From Vreelandella sp042466685 (GTDB lineage: Bacteria > Pseudomonadota > Gammaproteobacteria > Pseudomonadales > Halomonadaceae): 64,000 nt of DNA. Shown one piece after another: positions 17,659 through 26,233 of this stretch. Positions within the stretch are counted from its first letter, which is position 1. The number at the start of each line of letters is the position of its first letter. The notes under the pieces were generated by a model. The model saw only the letters and a program-made list of their open reading frames with translations. It did no database searches and was not told where the DNA came from. Made by a program: the position numbers and the translations under genes. The DNA is taken from NCBI RefSeq assembly GCF_042466685.1, contig NZ_CP170448.1, positions 3,534,001 to 3,598,000 on the forward strand. Direction: 5' to 3'.

Positions 17659-18228
17659 GTGCCTTTTCCCGCTACATTTGCCGCGGCCCACTTTACCCAG
17701 CTACGTCCACGCTTAGTGGCCTTTGCGCGGTTGCAGCTACGTGATGCCACCGCCGCTGAAGATGCGGTACAGGAGACTTTGCTCACCGCCTTTGAGAAAA
17801 GTACCTCCTTTGAAGGGCGCTCCGAGTTCGAGACGTGGGTATTTGGCATTTTGAAATACAAAATTCTCAATCAACTCCGGCAACAGCGCCGTCAAGGAGC
17901 TTGGCAACCGCTAGACCAGGACTTAGATGACGACACCCTTGACCGTCTGTTTCAGCAGGATGGTCACTGGCAGAGCGCTGCCCGCCCTAGCCACTGGGGC
18001 GAGCCTGAGCAGGTATTAGAAAACCAGCGCTTCTGGCAGGTATTTGATGCCTGTTTAATCGCCTTACCGGAGAGCATCGCACGGGTATTTACCCTGCGTG
18101 AACTAATGGGGCTTTCCACATCAGAGATCTGTAAGGAAATCGGCATTACTGAAACCAACTGCTGGGTCATCTTACACCGTGCGCGTTTACGGCTAAGAGA
18201 GTGCTTGGATCATGGTTGGTTAAACTAA
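17659..18228 (+). CDS. ECF-like sigma-70 family sigma factor
   Basis: A 189-residue sigma factor. Region 2 (about residues 15-80) has DAVQETLLTAFEKSTSFEGRS and FETWVFGILKYKILNQLR, the Trp-containing promoter-melting and -10-binding part. Region 4 (about 125-180) has ALPESIARVFTLRELMGLST and a helix-turn-helix TSEICKEIGITETNCWVILH. I prefer the GTG at 17659, which follows AAAGGGA; the GTG at 17626 adds 11 residues. It is followed after 16 bp by a tiny HC2-type zinc-finger protein that is probably its anti-sigma factor. The regulon is unknown. Confidence 0.88.
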   Translation: MPFPATFAAAHFTQLRPRLVAFARLQLRDATAAEDAVQETLLTAFEKSTSFEGRSEFETWVFGILKYKILNQLRQQRRQGAWQPLDQDLDDDTLDRLFQQDGHWQSAARPSHWGEPEQVLENQRFWQVFDACLIALPESIARVFTLRELMGLSTSEICKEIGITETNCWVILHRARLRLRECLDHGWLN

Positions 18229-18244
18229 CTTGAAGGAGCTTGCT

Positions 18245-18448
18245 ATGCTCATGTGCCGCGAGGCCACAAGATTGATGTCTTTAAAACAAGACAGAACACT
18301 ATCGATGCGTGAAAAGATGGCTCTGCGTATTCATCTGTCGATGTGCCGAGCCTGCCGCATCTGCGCTCGCCAATTCGATCTTTTACACCAAATTGGCAAT
18401 CATCACCCGGCCTCCCAGCATAGTTTTCGCCAAACTTTAGACGATTAG
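18245..18448 (+). CDS. Small HC2-type zinc-finger protein, probable anti-sigma factor
   Basis: A 67-residue protein carrying His-x3-Cys-x2-Cys (HLSMCRAC, about residues 33-40), the zinc-binding signature of ZAS anti-sigma factors, plus a nearby third Cys. AAGGAG lies six bases before the ATG at 18245; an upstream TTG at 18230 is less likely. No membrane segment follows, so it would be a soluble sensor, possibly thiol- or metal-responsive. It lies directly downstream of the sigma gene and is almost certainly co-transcribed. Confidence 0.8.
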   Translation: MLMCREATRLMSLKQDRTLSMREKMALRIHLSMCRACRICARQFDLLHQIGNHHPASQHSFRQTLDD

Positions 18449-18872
18449 CCTCTTCAACTAGGTACTACAAACCACCTCCCTCCCCATTTTCTGCTTCCCA
18501 TCAGCAGAACGTTTCGTGCACTCAACAAAAAAATTTGTACAAAATATATACATTCAAGTGCTTCAACCTAAGAATTACTCTACAATTATACTTATACACA
18601 CGCTGTACAACACGATAAAAGGGATGATTAGCTTTCACTGCTTTTTCAAGTTTCTCGAACAAGCAGCTATTCAGGTGACATTTTCTAAAGCTACTTATTA
18701 TGAACAGTCCGGCTAGATGCCCTGGTTATTAGCCGAAACTAATGATCAAAAACACCGAAAAACTCACAAATGCAACATTTTGTGTCATCTGGATACAAAG
18801 TGATGCTTATAGACCGGGACTGCTCTAACCTTGTACACAAGACTTACATAGCCCCGTTGACAGGACTTAGCA
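18449..18872. other. 424-bp AT-rich spacer, TTGTACA-like repeats
   Basis: This stretch is visibly more AT-rich than its surroundings. It contains three copies of a TGTACA-centred element: TTTGTACAAA (18534-18543), CTGTACAA (18603-18610) and CTTGTACACAAG (18830-18841). A 66-codon frame at 18516 has no ribosome site or recognisable domain and is not called. The spacer probably carries the promoter of the PAS-MCP gene. Confidence 0.5.
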
Positions 18873-20141
18873 ATGCTCACACTTCTCGCTTCCAATGGTT
18901 TACACAGTGCAGTGTATCAACACACCGCTTGCATCTCTTTTACACCTGAAGGGGTGATTAAGAAGGCAAGTGAGCAATTCCTGACCACCGTCGGCTACAC
19001 GCTTGACCAAGTGAAGGGGCAACACCACCGAATTTTCTGCTTCCCAGAAGAGAGCCGTAGCCTTGAGTACCGCACCTTTTGGGAAACCCTGGCAGCTGGG
19101 CATAGCCAACAAGGCCGCTTTCGGCGTGCTAATGCCCAGGGTGAGGAAATTTGGTTAGAGGCCACCTACTTACCGATCAGCAATCGACGGGGTAAGGTTG
19201 TCGAAGTACTCAAAATTGCCAATGACATTACGGCTACCCACCAAGAGGCGGAGCGGAAAAATGCCATCTTGGACGCGCTAAACAGCTCCATGGCGGTGAT
19301 TGAATTTACCCCCAGTGGTGAAATTCTCAATGCCAACTCCAATTTTGAGCAGGCGATGGGATATCGAAATGATGAATTAGTGGGTGCGCACCACCGGATG
19401 TTTTGCCCTGCCAATTTCTCGCAAGCCAATCCACGTTTCTGGGAACGGCTGGCTCAGGGTGAGTACATGCAAGGGAAGTTTGAGCGTTTGGATTCCCGCG
19501 GTGCAAGTGTCTGGCTGGAGGCGACTTACAACCCGATTCAAGATAGCCATGGAAACGTCGTAAAAGTGGTCAAGTTCGCCACCGATATTACCCGATCCGT
19601 TCAGGCAGCAGAGTCCGCTACACGGGCTGTCACTGCCGCCCAAAGCACCTCTTCTCAAACAGAGCAGATCGCCCAAAACGGTCTTAGCCACCTACAGCGG
19701 GTGGTACGTGATTCAGAGCAAGCAGCGCTAACCTTGGCTGAAGCACAGCAGTTAATTGCCGCGCTTAACAACCAAGCCCAAAGCATCAATAGTATTACCG
19801 AATCGATTGCGCGTATCGCTAACCAGACCAACCTGCTATCGCTCAATGCCGCAGTGGAAGCCGCACGCGCAGGTGAACAGGGGCGCGGGTTCGCGGTGGT
19901 GGCTAACGAAGTGCGCCGCTTGGCTAAAGGCTCTAGTGAAGCGGTGGAGGATATTACCCGGGTGCTAAAAGAGAACAGAGCCTTGGTAGAGAGGACGACT
20001 CACGCTATGCAACAGGTAGTGGAGCAAGGCAAATCGAGCCAAACCAGCGTGAGTGAAATCGAGATTATCGTCAATGAGATACTCATTGGGGCGCGCAACG
20101 TTTCAACGTCCATTGAACAGCTTGCGCTAGAGTCCGCTTAA
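18873..20141 (+). CDS. Soluble PAS-PAS methyl-accepting chemotaxis protein, BdlA-like
   Basis: A 422-residue cytoplasmic chemoreceptor with two PAS domains (about 20-130 and 140-255) and a short MCP signalling domain (about 260-422) with the hairpin tip IARIANQTNLLSLNAAVEAARAGE. No membrane helix or HAMP domain is present. The PAS domains are near-duplicates: HHRIFCFPEESR and HHRMFCPANF occupy equivalent places, as do EVLKIANDIT and KVVKFATDIT. Length and architecture match BdlA of Pseudomonas aeruginosa, which senses redox or c-di-GMP cues to trigger biofilm dispersal. A role in energy taxis (Aer-like) is an alternative. Confidence 0.87.
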   Translation: MLTLLASNGLHSAVYQHTACISFTPEGVIKKASEQFLTTVGYTLDQVKGQHHRIFCFPEESRSLEYRTFWETLAAGHSQQGRFRRANAQGEEIWLEATYLPISNRRGKVVEVLKIANDITATHQEAERKNAILDALNSSMAVIEFTPSGEILNANSNFEQAMGYRNDELVGAHHRMFCPANFSQANPRFWERLAQGEYMQGKFERLDSRGASVWLEATYNPIQDSHGNVVKVVKFATDITRSVQAAESATRAVTAAQSTSSQTEQIAQNGLSHLQRVVRDSEQAALTLAEAQQLIAALNNQAQSINSITESIARIANQTNLLSLNAAVEAARAGEQGRGFAVVANEVRRLAKGSSEAVEDITRVLKENRALVERTTHAMQQVVEQGKSSQTSVSEIEIIVNEILIGARNVSTSIEQLALESA

Positions 20142-20150
20142 TGTGCCATG

Positions 20151-20180
20151 AAAAAGCCAGCGCATAGACGCTGGCTTTTC
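20151..20180. terminator. Bidirectional intrinsic terminator
   Basis: AAAAGCCAGCG and CGCTGGCTTTT (20152-20162 and 20169-20179) form an 11-bp stem around a six-base loop, with A- and T-runs on both sides. It can end both the PAS-MCP gene and the convergent peroxiredoxin gene. Confidence 0.85.
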
Positions 20181-20198
20181 GCTTCTTACATCACGCTA

Positions 20199-20849
20199 TT
20201 AGCGCAGCGGTGTTTTACGCAGGTAAGGCAGAACCGTTTCATACTCGCCATACTTCTGCTTGGCATCCGCGTCAGAAACGCTAGGCGGAATAATCACGTC
20301 CTGGCCTATCGTCCAATCGGCTGGGGTGGCAACGCCGTGTTTGGACGTGGTTTGCAGTGCATCCAGGGCGCGTAGGATTTCCGCAAAGTTGCGTCCTACG
20401 GTCATGGGATAAGTCATGGAAAGTTTTAACTGCTTATCCGGCCCGATAATAAACACCGAGCGCACCGTGGCGCTGTCTGCGGGCGTACGGCCATCGGGCA
20501 GGTAGGCATCTTCGGGCAGCATGTCGTACAGTTTTGACACCGTTAGGCCATCATCAGCGATAATCGGAAAATCGACTTCGCTGCCACTGACGGTTTGGAT
20601 GTCATTGCCCCAGCGCCTATGGTCTTCAACGCCATCCACAGAAACACCGATCACTTTGGTGCCGCGTTTCTTCCACTCTGCGCTCAGCTGCGCAACGGCA
20701 CCGAACTCCGTCGTGCAAACCGGGGTAAAGTCTTTAGGATGTGAAAACAGGATCGCCCAACTATCGCCAATCCAGTCATGAAAACGAATCGGCCCTTGGC
20801 TAGTTTCCGCTTCAAAATCGGGCACGACTGCATTAATACGTAATGACAT
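20199..20849 (-). CDS. 1-Cys peroxiredoxin (Prx6/AhpC-TSA family)
   Basis: A 216-residue thiol peroxidase that reduces hydrogen peroxide and organic hydroperoxides. The peroxidatic Cys is in HPKDFTPVCTTEFGAVAQL (about residue 47). Only that Cys is present, the long C-terminal arm contains IIPPSVSDADAKQKYG, and the length matches the Prx6 class, so the resolving thiol must come from another protein or small molecule. A purine-rich AGGAGG precedes the ATG. It is encoded alone between two terminator hairpins. Confidence 0.93.
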   Translation of the reverse strand: MSLRINAVVPDFEAETSQGPIRFHDWIGDSWAILFSHPKDFTPVCTTEFGAVAQLSAEWKKRGTKVIGVSVDGVEDHRRWGNDIQTVSGSEVDFPIIADDGLTVSKLYDMLPEDAYLPDGRTPADSATVRSVFIIGPDKQLKLSMTYPMTVGRNFAEILRALDALQTTSKHGVATPADWTIGQDVIIPPSVSDADAKQKYGEYETVLPYLRKTPLR

Positions 20850-21034
20850 GCTTTCCTCCTTAATGGGCGTTAGACGCCCTAATAGCTTATTTGACTTTCA
20901 ACACCTTCACTATAGATCATTTAGCGCTAAGACAGCGAGTCGTAACACAACGTTCACTCGCTCTGCCAAGCCCTCACTTCGCCAAGCTTAGTCTAACGGC
21001 GTAAAAGCCTGAATATAAATGACTGTAAAAGCAG

Positions 21035-21058
21035 AACGGCGCCCGAAGGCGCCGTTTT
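21035..21058 (-). terminator. Hairpin with UUCG-type loop downstream of corC-like gene
   Basis: AACGGCGCC pairs with GGCGCCGTT around CGAA, which reads TTCG on the minus strand. A C(UUCG)G loop is a common terminator core. The minus-strand tail CTGCTTTTAC is a weak U-tract; TTTTAG follows on the plus strand. Confidence 0.7.
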
Positions 21059-21089
21059 AGCTAAACAAACAGAGTATCCCCTCCTCGGA

Positions 21090-22127
21090 TTACTGCTCTG
21101 CTTTGGTGTCTTTATCTTCCCGCTTCACCCGTTTGATCCACTGCTGCTTCGCATAGTGGCGTAAATTAGCCACACTATCAGTCTCGTCGACTATATCCTG
21201 CCCCAAAATGGTTTCAATAATGTCTTCTAATGTAATTAAACCTACAAAGGTGCCGTGCTCGTCGTAGACAACCCGCATGTGTAGATGGTCTTTCAGCATG
21301 GAGGTGAATACCTGCTCAACGTTGTGTGAGACGTCCACGCTACCGATCGGATGCATCAACTCGCGCATCGTTTTGGCATCGTCGGCGTGATACATATCCG
21401 CTTTATGCACATAGCCAAAGGCCTGCTCACCGTTGTCCATCACCGGGAAGCGCGTGAACGGCGCTTTGCCATACTGTTCATCGAACGTTTTCACGGTCAT
21501 GTCCGGTAGGACGGTTTCACACACCGTGCGCGGGGTCATCGCTTTGCCGACCACGATATCGTGCAGGTTGAGCATATTGATAATAGTGCGCGACTCGTCT
21601 GCATCCAGCACCTTCTCTTCCAGACCAACACGGGCCAGCACTTTAATTTCATCGCGCAAATCGACATCGTGCTCAGACTTACCGAGTCGGCGGGTGATCT
21701 GCTCCGACATCCAGATAAAAGGCAGCAGACCCAAAATCATCGGTTTCAACAAGCGTGGTAGAAACGGGGATAAACCGCGCCAGTAAGTCGCGCCGATAGT
21801 CTTCGGAATAATTTCCGAGAGGATCAAAATCAGCATCGTCATGACCGCAGACACAATAGCGATGGACGATTCACCAAATACAATTGCCGCCTGAGCCCCC
21901 ACTGCTGTCGCGCCCACAGTATGGGCAATCGTATTAAGGGTCAAAATAGCCGCAAGTGGCCGGTCGATATTGGTTTTGAGCTTAGTAAGCGAGGCGTATA
22001 ACTTGGGCTTCTCCTCTTTCAGCTTCGCAATATAGCTGGGCGTAATTGACAGGAGGGCTGCTTCAAGGATGGAACACAGAAAAGAGAGTGCGATCGAAAG
22101 CGTGGCAATCGAGATCAGGAGGAACAT
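21090..22127 (-). CDS. CNNM/CorC-family membrane protein with CBS pair
   Basis: A 345-residue protein with an N-terminal DUF21/CNNM transmembrane domain (about 1-180, four hydrophobic segments, ILSEIIPKTIGATYWRG) and a CBS domain pair (about 195-320; GKAMTPRTVCETV, FTRFPVMDNGEQAFGYVHKAD, GTFVGLITLEDIIETILGQDI). Relatives are called hemolysin-like or magnesium/cobalt efflux proteins; CNNM proteins transport or sense Mg(II) with ATP bound to CBS. The C-terminal CorC_HlyC domain found in many relatives is missing, which makes this a shorter version. It appears monocistronic. Confidence 0.88.
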   Translation of the reverse strand: MFLLISIATLSIALSFLCSILEAALLSITPSYIAKLKEEKPKLYASLTKLKTNIDRPLAAILTLNTIAHTVGATAVGAQAAIVFGESSIAIVSAVMTMLILILSEIIPKTIGATYWRGLSPFLPRLLKPMILGLLPFIWMSEQITRRLGKSEHDVDLRDEIKVLARVGLEEKVLDADESRTIINMLNLHDIVVGKAMTPRTVCETVLPDMTVKTFDEQYGKAPFTRFPVMDNGEQAFGYVHKADMYHADDAKTMRELMHPIGSVDVSHNVEQVFTSMLKDHLHMRVVYDEHGTFVGLITLEDIIETILGQDIVDETDSVANLRHYAKQQWIKRVKREDKDTKAEQ

Positions 22128-22228
22128 GGGCGCCTAAGGTAGTGGATTATCGTGCTCTTATAGGGGCATCATAGCCAGAAGTCAATGGTTATCTATAACG
22201 TATCGCACAAAGCCGAGCAGGCCTGAAT

Positions 22229-22840
22229 TTAAGCCCTTAATGGCAGCGCGGCGCCGATAGCGATGAAGATACCGCCGCAGGTACGGTTGAATCCGCGGCC
22301 TACGCGTTTTAGCCAGTGACGAATGCGATTAGCCATATTGGCAAGCAAACCCTCTACAACGCACTCGATAACAACAAAGGTGCCTGTCAACAGGAAAAAT
22401 TGCAGCATTAGGCTGCGTTGCGGATCGATAAACTGAGCTAGAAAAGCGCTGAAAAACAGCAGTACTTTGGGGTTGGTAACCGATGCCAGTACGCCTTGGC
22501 GATAAAGCTGCCAGCCGCTTGCTTGGCTTGCCTTCACATTAAGCTCACCGGTAATCGGCGGTGAGCGCCACACCTGGATACCCAGCCAAATCAGATAGGC
22601 ACCCCCGACCCATTTCAGTACTGTCAGCCACATCACCGACGACTTAAGCAGCGCCCCAATCCCAAACATGCACAGGGCAATAATCAGTATAAATCCTGTT
22701 GCACCGCCAACGATGGTAAACAGGGTTCTACGGCTGCCATGCAGCGCGCCATGGGTCAGCGCTAGCAGGCCGTTTGGCCCAGGCGAAAGCGACAGACCAA
22801 GGCAGGCGATTAGGTATAAAAGCCAAGTGTCCAACAGCAT
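22229..22840 (-). CDS. LysE/RhtB family amino-acid exporter
   Basis: A 203-residue membrane protein with about six hydrophobic segments. The family opening LSLSPGPNGLLALTHGALHGS is at residues about 15-35. RhtB/LysE proteins export amino acids such as homoserine, threonine, leucine or lysine. The ATG at 22840 is chosen because it matches the family length and N-terminus; the upstream ATG at 22957 lies in the luxS terminator region and adds a non-conserved 39-residue tail. The substrate cannot be inferred. Confidence 0.88.
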   Translation of the reverse strand: MLLDTWLLYLIACLGLSLSPGPNGLLALTHGALHGSRRTLFTIVGGATGFILIIALCMFGIGALLKSSVMWLTVLKWVGGAYLIWLGIQVWRSPPITGELNVKASQASGWQLYRQGVLASVTNPKVLLFFSAFLAQFIDPQRSLMLQFFLLTGTFVVIECVVEGLLANMANRIRHWLKRVGRGFNRTCGGIFIAIGAALPLRA

Positions 22841-22926
22841 AGTAATGCCTACCCCTTGGAAGATATCTACGTTACGCCAGCATGTCACTGTTGGTTGGCG
22901 TTTTCCATTCGTTAAAACACTCTCAA

Positions 22927-22967
22927 TAAAAACGCCTCCCCTTGCTTGATACAGCACGGGGAGGCGT
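22927..22967 (-). terminator. Intrinsic terminator of luxS
   Basis: ACGCCTCCCC (22932-22941) pairs with GGGGAGGCGT (22958-22967). The loop can extend by TGCT/AGCA. On the minus strand the stem is followed by TTTTTATTG, about 30 bp past the luxS stop. Confidence 0.88.
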
Positions 22968-22999
22968 CGGCTAACGGCCCATTGACGGTTACATCACGC

Positions 23000-23467
23000 T
23001 TAAGCGAACACTTCCGTCCACTCGCTACGCTTGGCCAATAGGCCTTTGGCCAATTCTTGTGCGCCCTCCAGGCTATGGCTGGCGGCCCAACCGCACTGCA
23101 TTTCATTGCAGGCAGGCACTTCAGTGGCTTCTAGTACGTCGTTTAGGGTTTGTTCGATGATGGTGATCACGCCGTCGTAGTCGTCGTGGTTGATCATCGC
23201 GATGTAGAAGCCGGTTTGGCAGCCCATTGGGCTGATATCGACCACTTTATCGGTGTGATTGCGCGACAGTTCAGCCATCAAGTGCTCAAGGGAGTGTAGC
23301 GCGGGCATCTCCATATGATCTTTATTGGGCTGGCAGATACGCAGGTCGTATTTATGAATACGGTCGCCGTTCTGGCCTTCTTTAATATCGGCCAAGCGCA
23401 CGTACGGGGCTTTGACCTTGGTGTGATCCAGGTTAAAACTCTCGACGTTCATCTTTTTATCGGTCAT
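23000..23467 (-). CDS. luxS: S-ribosylhomocysteine lyase
   Basis: A 155-residue metalloenzyme that cleaves S-ribosylhomocysteine to homocysteine and DPD, the precursor of autoinducer-2. Metal and catalytic motifs are intact: HSLEHLMAELSRN (two metal-binding His and the catalytic Glu), SPMGCQTGFYIA (catalytic Cys) and ACNEMQCGWAASHSLEGA (third ligand region, Cys). GGAGCC precedes the ATG. It provides methyl-cycle recycling and possibly AI-2 production; no lsr or luxPQ genes are in the window. A small ABM-family gene lies just upstream on the same strand. Confidence 0.96.
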   Translation of the reverse strand: MTDKKMNVESFNLDHTKVKAPYVRLADIKEGQNGDRIHKYDLRICQPNKDHMEMPALHSLEHLMAELSRNHTDKVVDISPMGCQTGFYIAMINHDDYDGVITIIEQTLNDVLEATEVPACNEMQCGWAASHSLEGAQELAKGLLAKRSEWTEVFA

Positions 23468-23516
23468 GTTGGCTCCTTTTTCGCTTAAAGCTTGATTCGC
23501 TTAAAGCTCGATTCGT

Positions 23517-23864
23517 TTAAACTTGGGGCGCGTCAAAATTCCAGGGTTCATCGGTGTAAACACACACGTTGGCATCTTCGATATCGCCATCCGGCGCTTC
23601 AACGTGCTTGGCAAAGAAGTCTTGGATCTCTTTGCGCTGGCAGTGGGCTTCAAACTCTTCGCGACTGGCCCAGATTTCATGAAACACAATCGGGTAGCTG
23701 GTGCCCTGAGCGAAAGGATTCTCGATCTGCCGGGTCACAGTATAGTGAATACAGGCATCTTCCCGGTGAGTATTCGGCTCTAACGACTGAAGCGCTTTGA
23801 ATACCGCTTCTTCCTTGCCCGGTTTGGGTTTAAAACCAGCAATACAGTAGATTTTTTCTGACAT
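23517..23864 (-). CDS. Antibiotic-biosynthesis-monooxygenase (ABM) family protein
   Basis: A 115-residue single-domain ferredoxin-like fold protein. The pattern IAGFKPKPGKEEAVFKALQSLEPN, then CIHYTVTRQIENP and IVFHEIWASREEFEAHC, matches the ABM/YgiN quinol-monooxygenase group. These small dimeric enzymes act on quinols or small aromatic/carbonyl substrates without cofactor. It lies 49 bp upstream of luxS and may be co-transcribed. Function is a family-level guess. Confidence 0.78.
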   Translation of the reverse strand: MSEKIYCIAGFKPKPGKEEAVFKALQSLEPNTHREDACIHYTVTRQIENPFAQGTSYPIVFHEIWASREEFEAHCQRKEIQDFFAKHVEAPDGDIEDANVCVYTDEPWNFDAPQV

Positions 23865-23925
23865 GGTTAACTCCTAAGTCGTTAAGCGTGCGTCATTATG
23901 CGGCTTGTCGACATAGGTTAACAAC

Positions 23926-24603
23926 CTAACGGATGATGCGCTCCGCCAATGCTTCCAGATCGGTCACCGTCATATCCGGCTCGATACCCCAGGGGTCAAA
24001 AGGCGCATCAGGGCTACGCCGCACCCAGGCACTGCGTAGGCCTGCATGGGTGGCACCAATCACATCAAAGGGGTTACTGGACACCAACCAAGTGTTTTCG
24101 GGGCGAGTTTCCAAGCGGCTACGCAGGTGAGAGTACACTGCGGGGTCTGGCTTAAAGCGTTTTACCTCATCGGCGCTGACCACGTCGTCCATGTGGCTCT
24201 CAACACCCGCGCGGGTGAGCAACTTGGACACGGCATCAGCGGTGCCGTTCGAAAATGCCACACAGCGTATGCCCGCATCGCGAAGCTGATCAAGCGCAGG
24301 CACCACATCGCCAAACGCGGGCAGCTCACCGTACACCGCCATTAGATGATCTTGGTCGTTATCAGAAAGCCCTGTTTGCAGTGCGCGGTCAACAAACACC
24401 AGCGCTTCGCGGGTGCACTCCGAAAACGGTACATAAGCCCCCATCACACCGTGGCGAAAGCTGTACTCTAACTGTTTATCGCGCCAGCGGCGGGCAAACT
24501 CTCCTGCTTTGGAGGCATCTGAGAGGCGGCGCTCAAGCTCAACGGTAACCCCTTGGGTATCGATTAACGTACCGTATACATCGAAGGCTAAGACCGGTTG
24601 CAT
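23926..24603 (-). CDS. HAD type II (S)-2-haloacid dehalogenase-like hydrolase
   Basis: A 225-residue HAD-superfamily enzyme. Motif I is FDVYGTLIDTQG with the nucleophilic Asp, motif II is VAFSNGTADAVS and motif III includes FKPDPAVYSHL and the C-terminal VSSNPFDVIGATHAGLRSAWVRR. The active-site SNGT and the SSNPFDVIGA segment are characteristic of L-2-haloacid dehalogenases, which convert 2-halocarboxylates to hydroxy acids. Halide specificity cannot be verified; some relatives are phosphatases. It is the last minus-strand gene beyond the doe terminator and is transcribed independently. Confidence 0.85.
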   Translation of the reverse strand: MQPVLAFDVYGTLIDTQGVTVELERRLSDASKAGEFARRWRDKQLEYSFRHGVMGAYVPFSECTREALVFVDRALQTGLSDNDQDHLMAVYGELPAFGDVVPALDQLRDAGIRCVAFSNGTADAVSKLLTRAGVESHMDDVVSADEVKRFKPDPAVYSHLRSRLETRPENTWLVSSNPFDVIGATHAGLRSAWVRRSPDAPFDPWGIEPDMTVTDLEALAERIIR

Positions 24604-24683
24604 CGTTGGCTACTCCTTAACTTTCAATTAATTGTGGCCTGAGTTCAGCTTGTATCTTTAGCATAGTAGACACCTTCAATAAC

Positions 24684-24713
24684 AAAAGCGCCGCTGCACA
24701 GGCAGCGGCGCTT
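24684..24713 (-). terminator. Intrinsic terminator of doeD
   Basis: AAGCGCCGCTGC (24686-24697) pairs perfectly with 24702-24713 around a four-base loop. The minus-strand tail is TTTTGTTATTG, 20 bp after the doeD stop. Confidence 0.9.
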
Positions 24714-24732
24714 AGCAGGCTAAAACAGCCGA

Positions 24733-26166
24733 TCAAACCGTAAACGCAGCCTCTTTTTCTCCACTTTTCAGGTCGCCAGAGCGCACCAGTTCGTCGGTCA
24801 CCCGGTCAATGGCACGCTTCGCGCGGCCAATCATCTCGTCCACTTCACCACGATTAATGGTCAGCGGCGGCGCAAAGCCGAGAATATCGCCTTGGGGCAT
24901 GGCGCGAGCAATCAGATTCTCTTCCATGGCCGCAGCGGCCACACGGGGGCCGACTTTAAGCGCTGGATCGAAGTGCAGGCGCTGTTTGGCATCCGGCGAA
25001 AACTCCAGCGCCGCCATCAGGCCAACACCGCGCACGTCGCCTAGCAGCGGGTGGCCTTCGAAGTTAGCCTTAAGTTGCTGCTGGAAGTAGCTGCCGGTTT
25101 CAGCAGCGTTACCCACCAGGTTTTCACGCTCGATAATATCCAGGTTGGCAAGTCCCGCCGCGCAGCCCAGCGCGTGACCGGAGTAGGTCCAGCCGTGGCC
25201 GATGGGCCCGTACTCGCCGGTGCCCTGCTCCAGTACTTGCCACACTTTCTCGCCAACAATCACGCCAGACAGCGGCTGATAAGCGCTGGTCAGACCTTTG
25301 GCAATAGTGACCAGATCAGGCTTCATATTGTAGTGGTGGCTACCGAAGTCAGAGCCGGTGCGGCCAAAGCCACACACCACTTCATCGGCAATCAGCAGCA
25401 CATCGTACTTCGCCAACACGGCTTGGATCGCATCCCAATAACCTTCCGGCGGCGGTACGATACCGCCAGTACCCAGTACCGGCTCGCCAATAAAGGCGGC
25501 CACGGTGTCCGGGCCCTCTTCCAGAATCATCGCTTCCAGCTTGTCGGCACAAAACGCAGAGAACTCAAGCTCTGTCATACCGTGCTGTTCGGCAGCGCGC
25601 AGGTAGTAGTGCGGCGCTTCAGTATGGCGAATGGTGTCAATCGGCAAGTCGAAGTGGTCGTGGAACGCTTTTAGGCCGGTTAACGAACCCGAGGCGATGC
25701 CGGAGCCGTGGTAGCCGCGCATGCGCGAGATGACCTTTTTCTTCTGTGGGCGGCCCAGCACGTTGTTGTAGTAGCGCACGATCTTGAGCTGGGTTTCGTT
25801 GGCATCCGAGCCGGACATACCGTAGTACACTTTGGACATGTTCATCCCGGCGATTTTCAGAATGCGCTCGGAAAGCTCGATCTGCGGCTCATTGGAGTGG
25901 CCCACATAGGTGTGGTAGTAAGAGAGTTCTAGTGCTTGCTTATAGATCGCTTCGGCGACTTCGGTGCGGCCATAGCCGATGTTGACGCAGTAAAGGCCGG
26001 CGAAGCCGTCGATAAATTCACGGCCGTCTTTATCCACGATATTGATGCCTTTACCACCGGTAATCACCCGGCCCGGCGAATCGCCGTGGGCGAAGTCGCG
26101 CAGGTGGGTAGAGGCGTGGAAAGTGACTTTACGGTCGCGTTCGATCAAATCCTGATGCAAGCTCAT
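24733..26166 (-). CDS. doeD: DoeD, L-2,4-diaminobutyrate transaminase
   Basis: A 477-residue class III PLP aminotransferase. The cofactor Lys is in LVTIAKGLTSAYQPLSGVIV, and LLIADEVVCGFGRTG carries the Asp that contacts the pyridine nitrogen. In Halomonas elongata DoeD transfers the 4-amino group of diaminobutyrate to give aspartate semialdehyde, the substrate of DoeC. Position as the last gene of the doe set supports this; alone, the sequence would only say class III omega-transaminase. A 185-bp spacer with a large nested palindrome separates it from doeC, so it may have its own promoter or be differentially expressed. Confidence 0.88.
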   Translation of the reverse strand: MSLHQDLIERDRKVTFHASTHLRDFAHGDSPGRVITGGKGINIVDKDGREFIDGFAGLYCVNIGYGRTEVAEAIYKQALELSYYHTYVGHSNEPQIELSERILKIAGMNMSKVYYGMSGSDANETQLKIVRYYNNVLGRPQKKKVISRMRGYHGSGIASGSLTGLKAFHDHFDLPIDTIRHTEAPHYYLRAAEQHGMTELEFSAFCADKLEAMILEEGPDTVAAFIGEPVLGTGGIVPPPEGYWDAIQAVLAKYDVLLIADEVVCGFGRTGSDFGSHHYNMKPDLVTIAKGLTSAYQPLSGVIVGEKVWQVLEQGTGEYGPIGHGWTYSGHALGCAAGLANLDIIERENLVGNAAETGSYFQQQLKANFEGHPLLGDVRGVGLMAALEFSPDAKQRLHFDPALKVGPRVAAAAMEENLIARAMPQGDILGFAPPLTINRGEVDEMIGRAKRAIDRVTDELVRSGDLKSGEKEAAFTV

Positions 26167-26233
26167 AGCGTTCTCTCTGTACGATAAACCTCCCCGAGCA
26201 GCGGGGCGGCAGTTAAATTATTGCGGGCAGCAC

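Noticed and set aside
18516..18716. 66-codon frame in the AT-rich spacer
   Set aside because: No ribosome site, no domain, and composition follows the spacer rather than the genes.
18713..18739. Sigma-28 promoter before the BdlA-like gene
   Set aside because: GCCGAAAC resembles the -10, but the position 15 bp upstream reads CTAG rather than TAAA.
25051..25674. 207-codon frame antisense to doeD
   Set aside because: Shadow of a GC-rich real gene; the opposite frame has full aminotransferase motifs.
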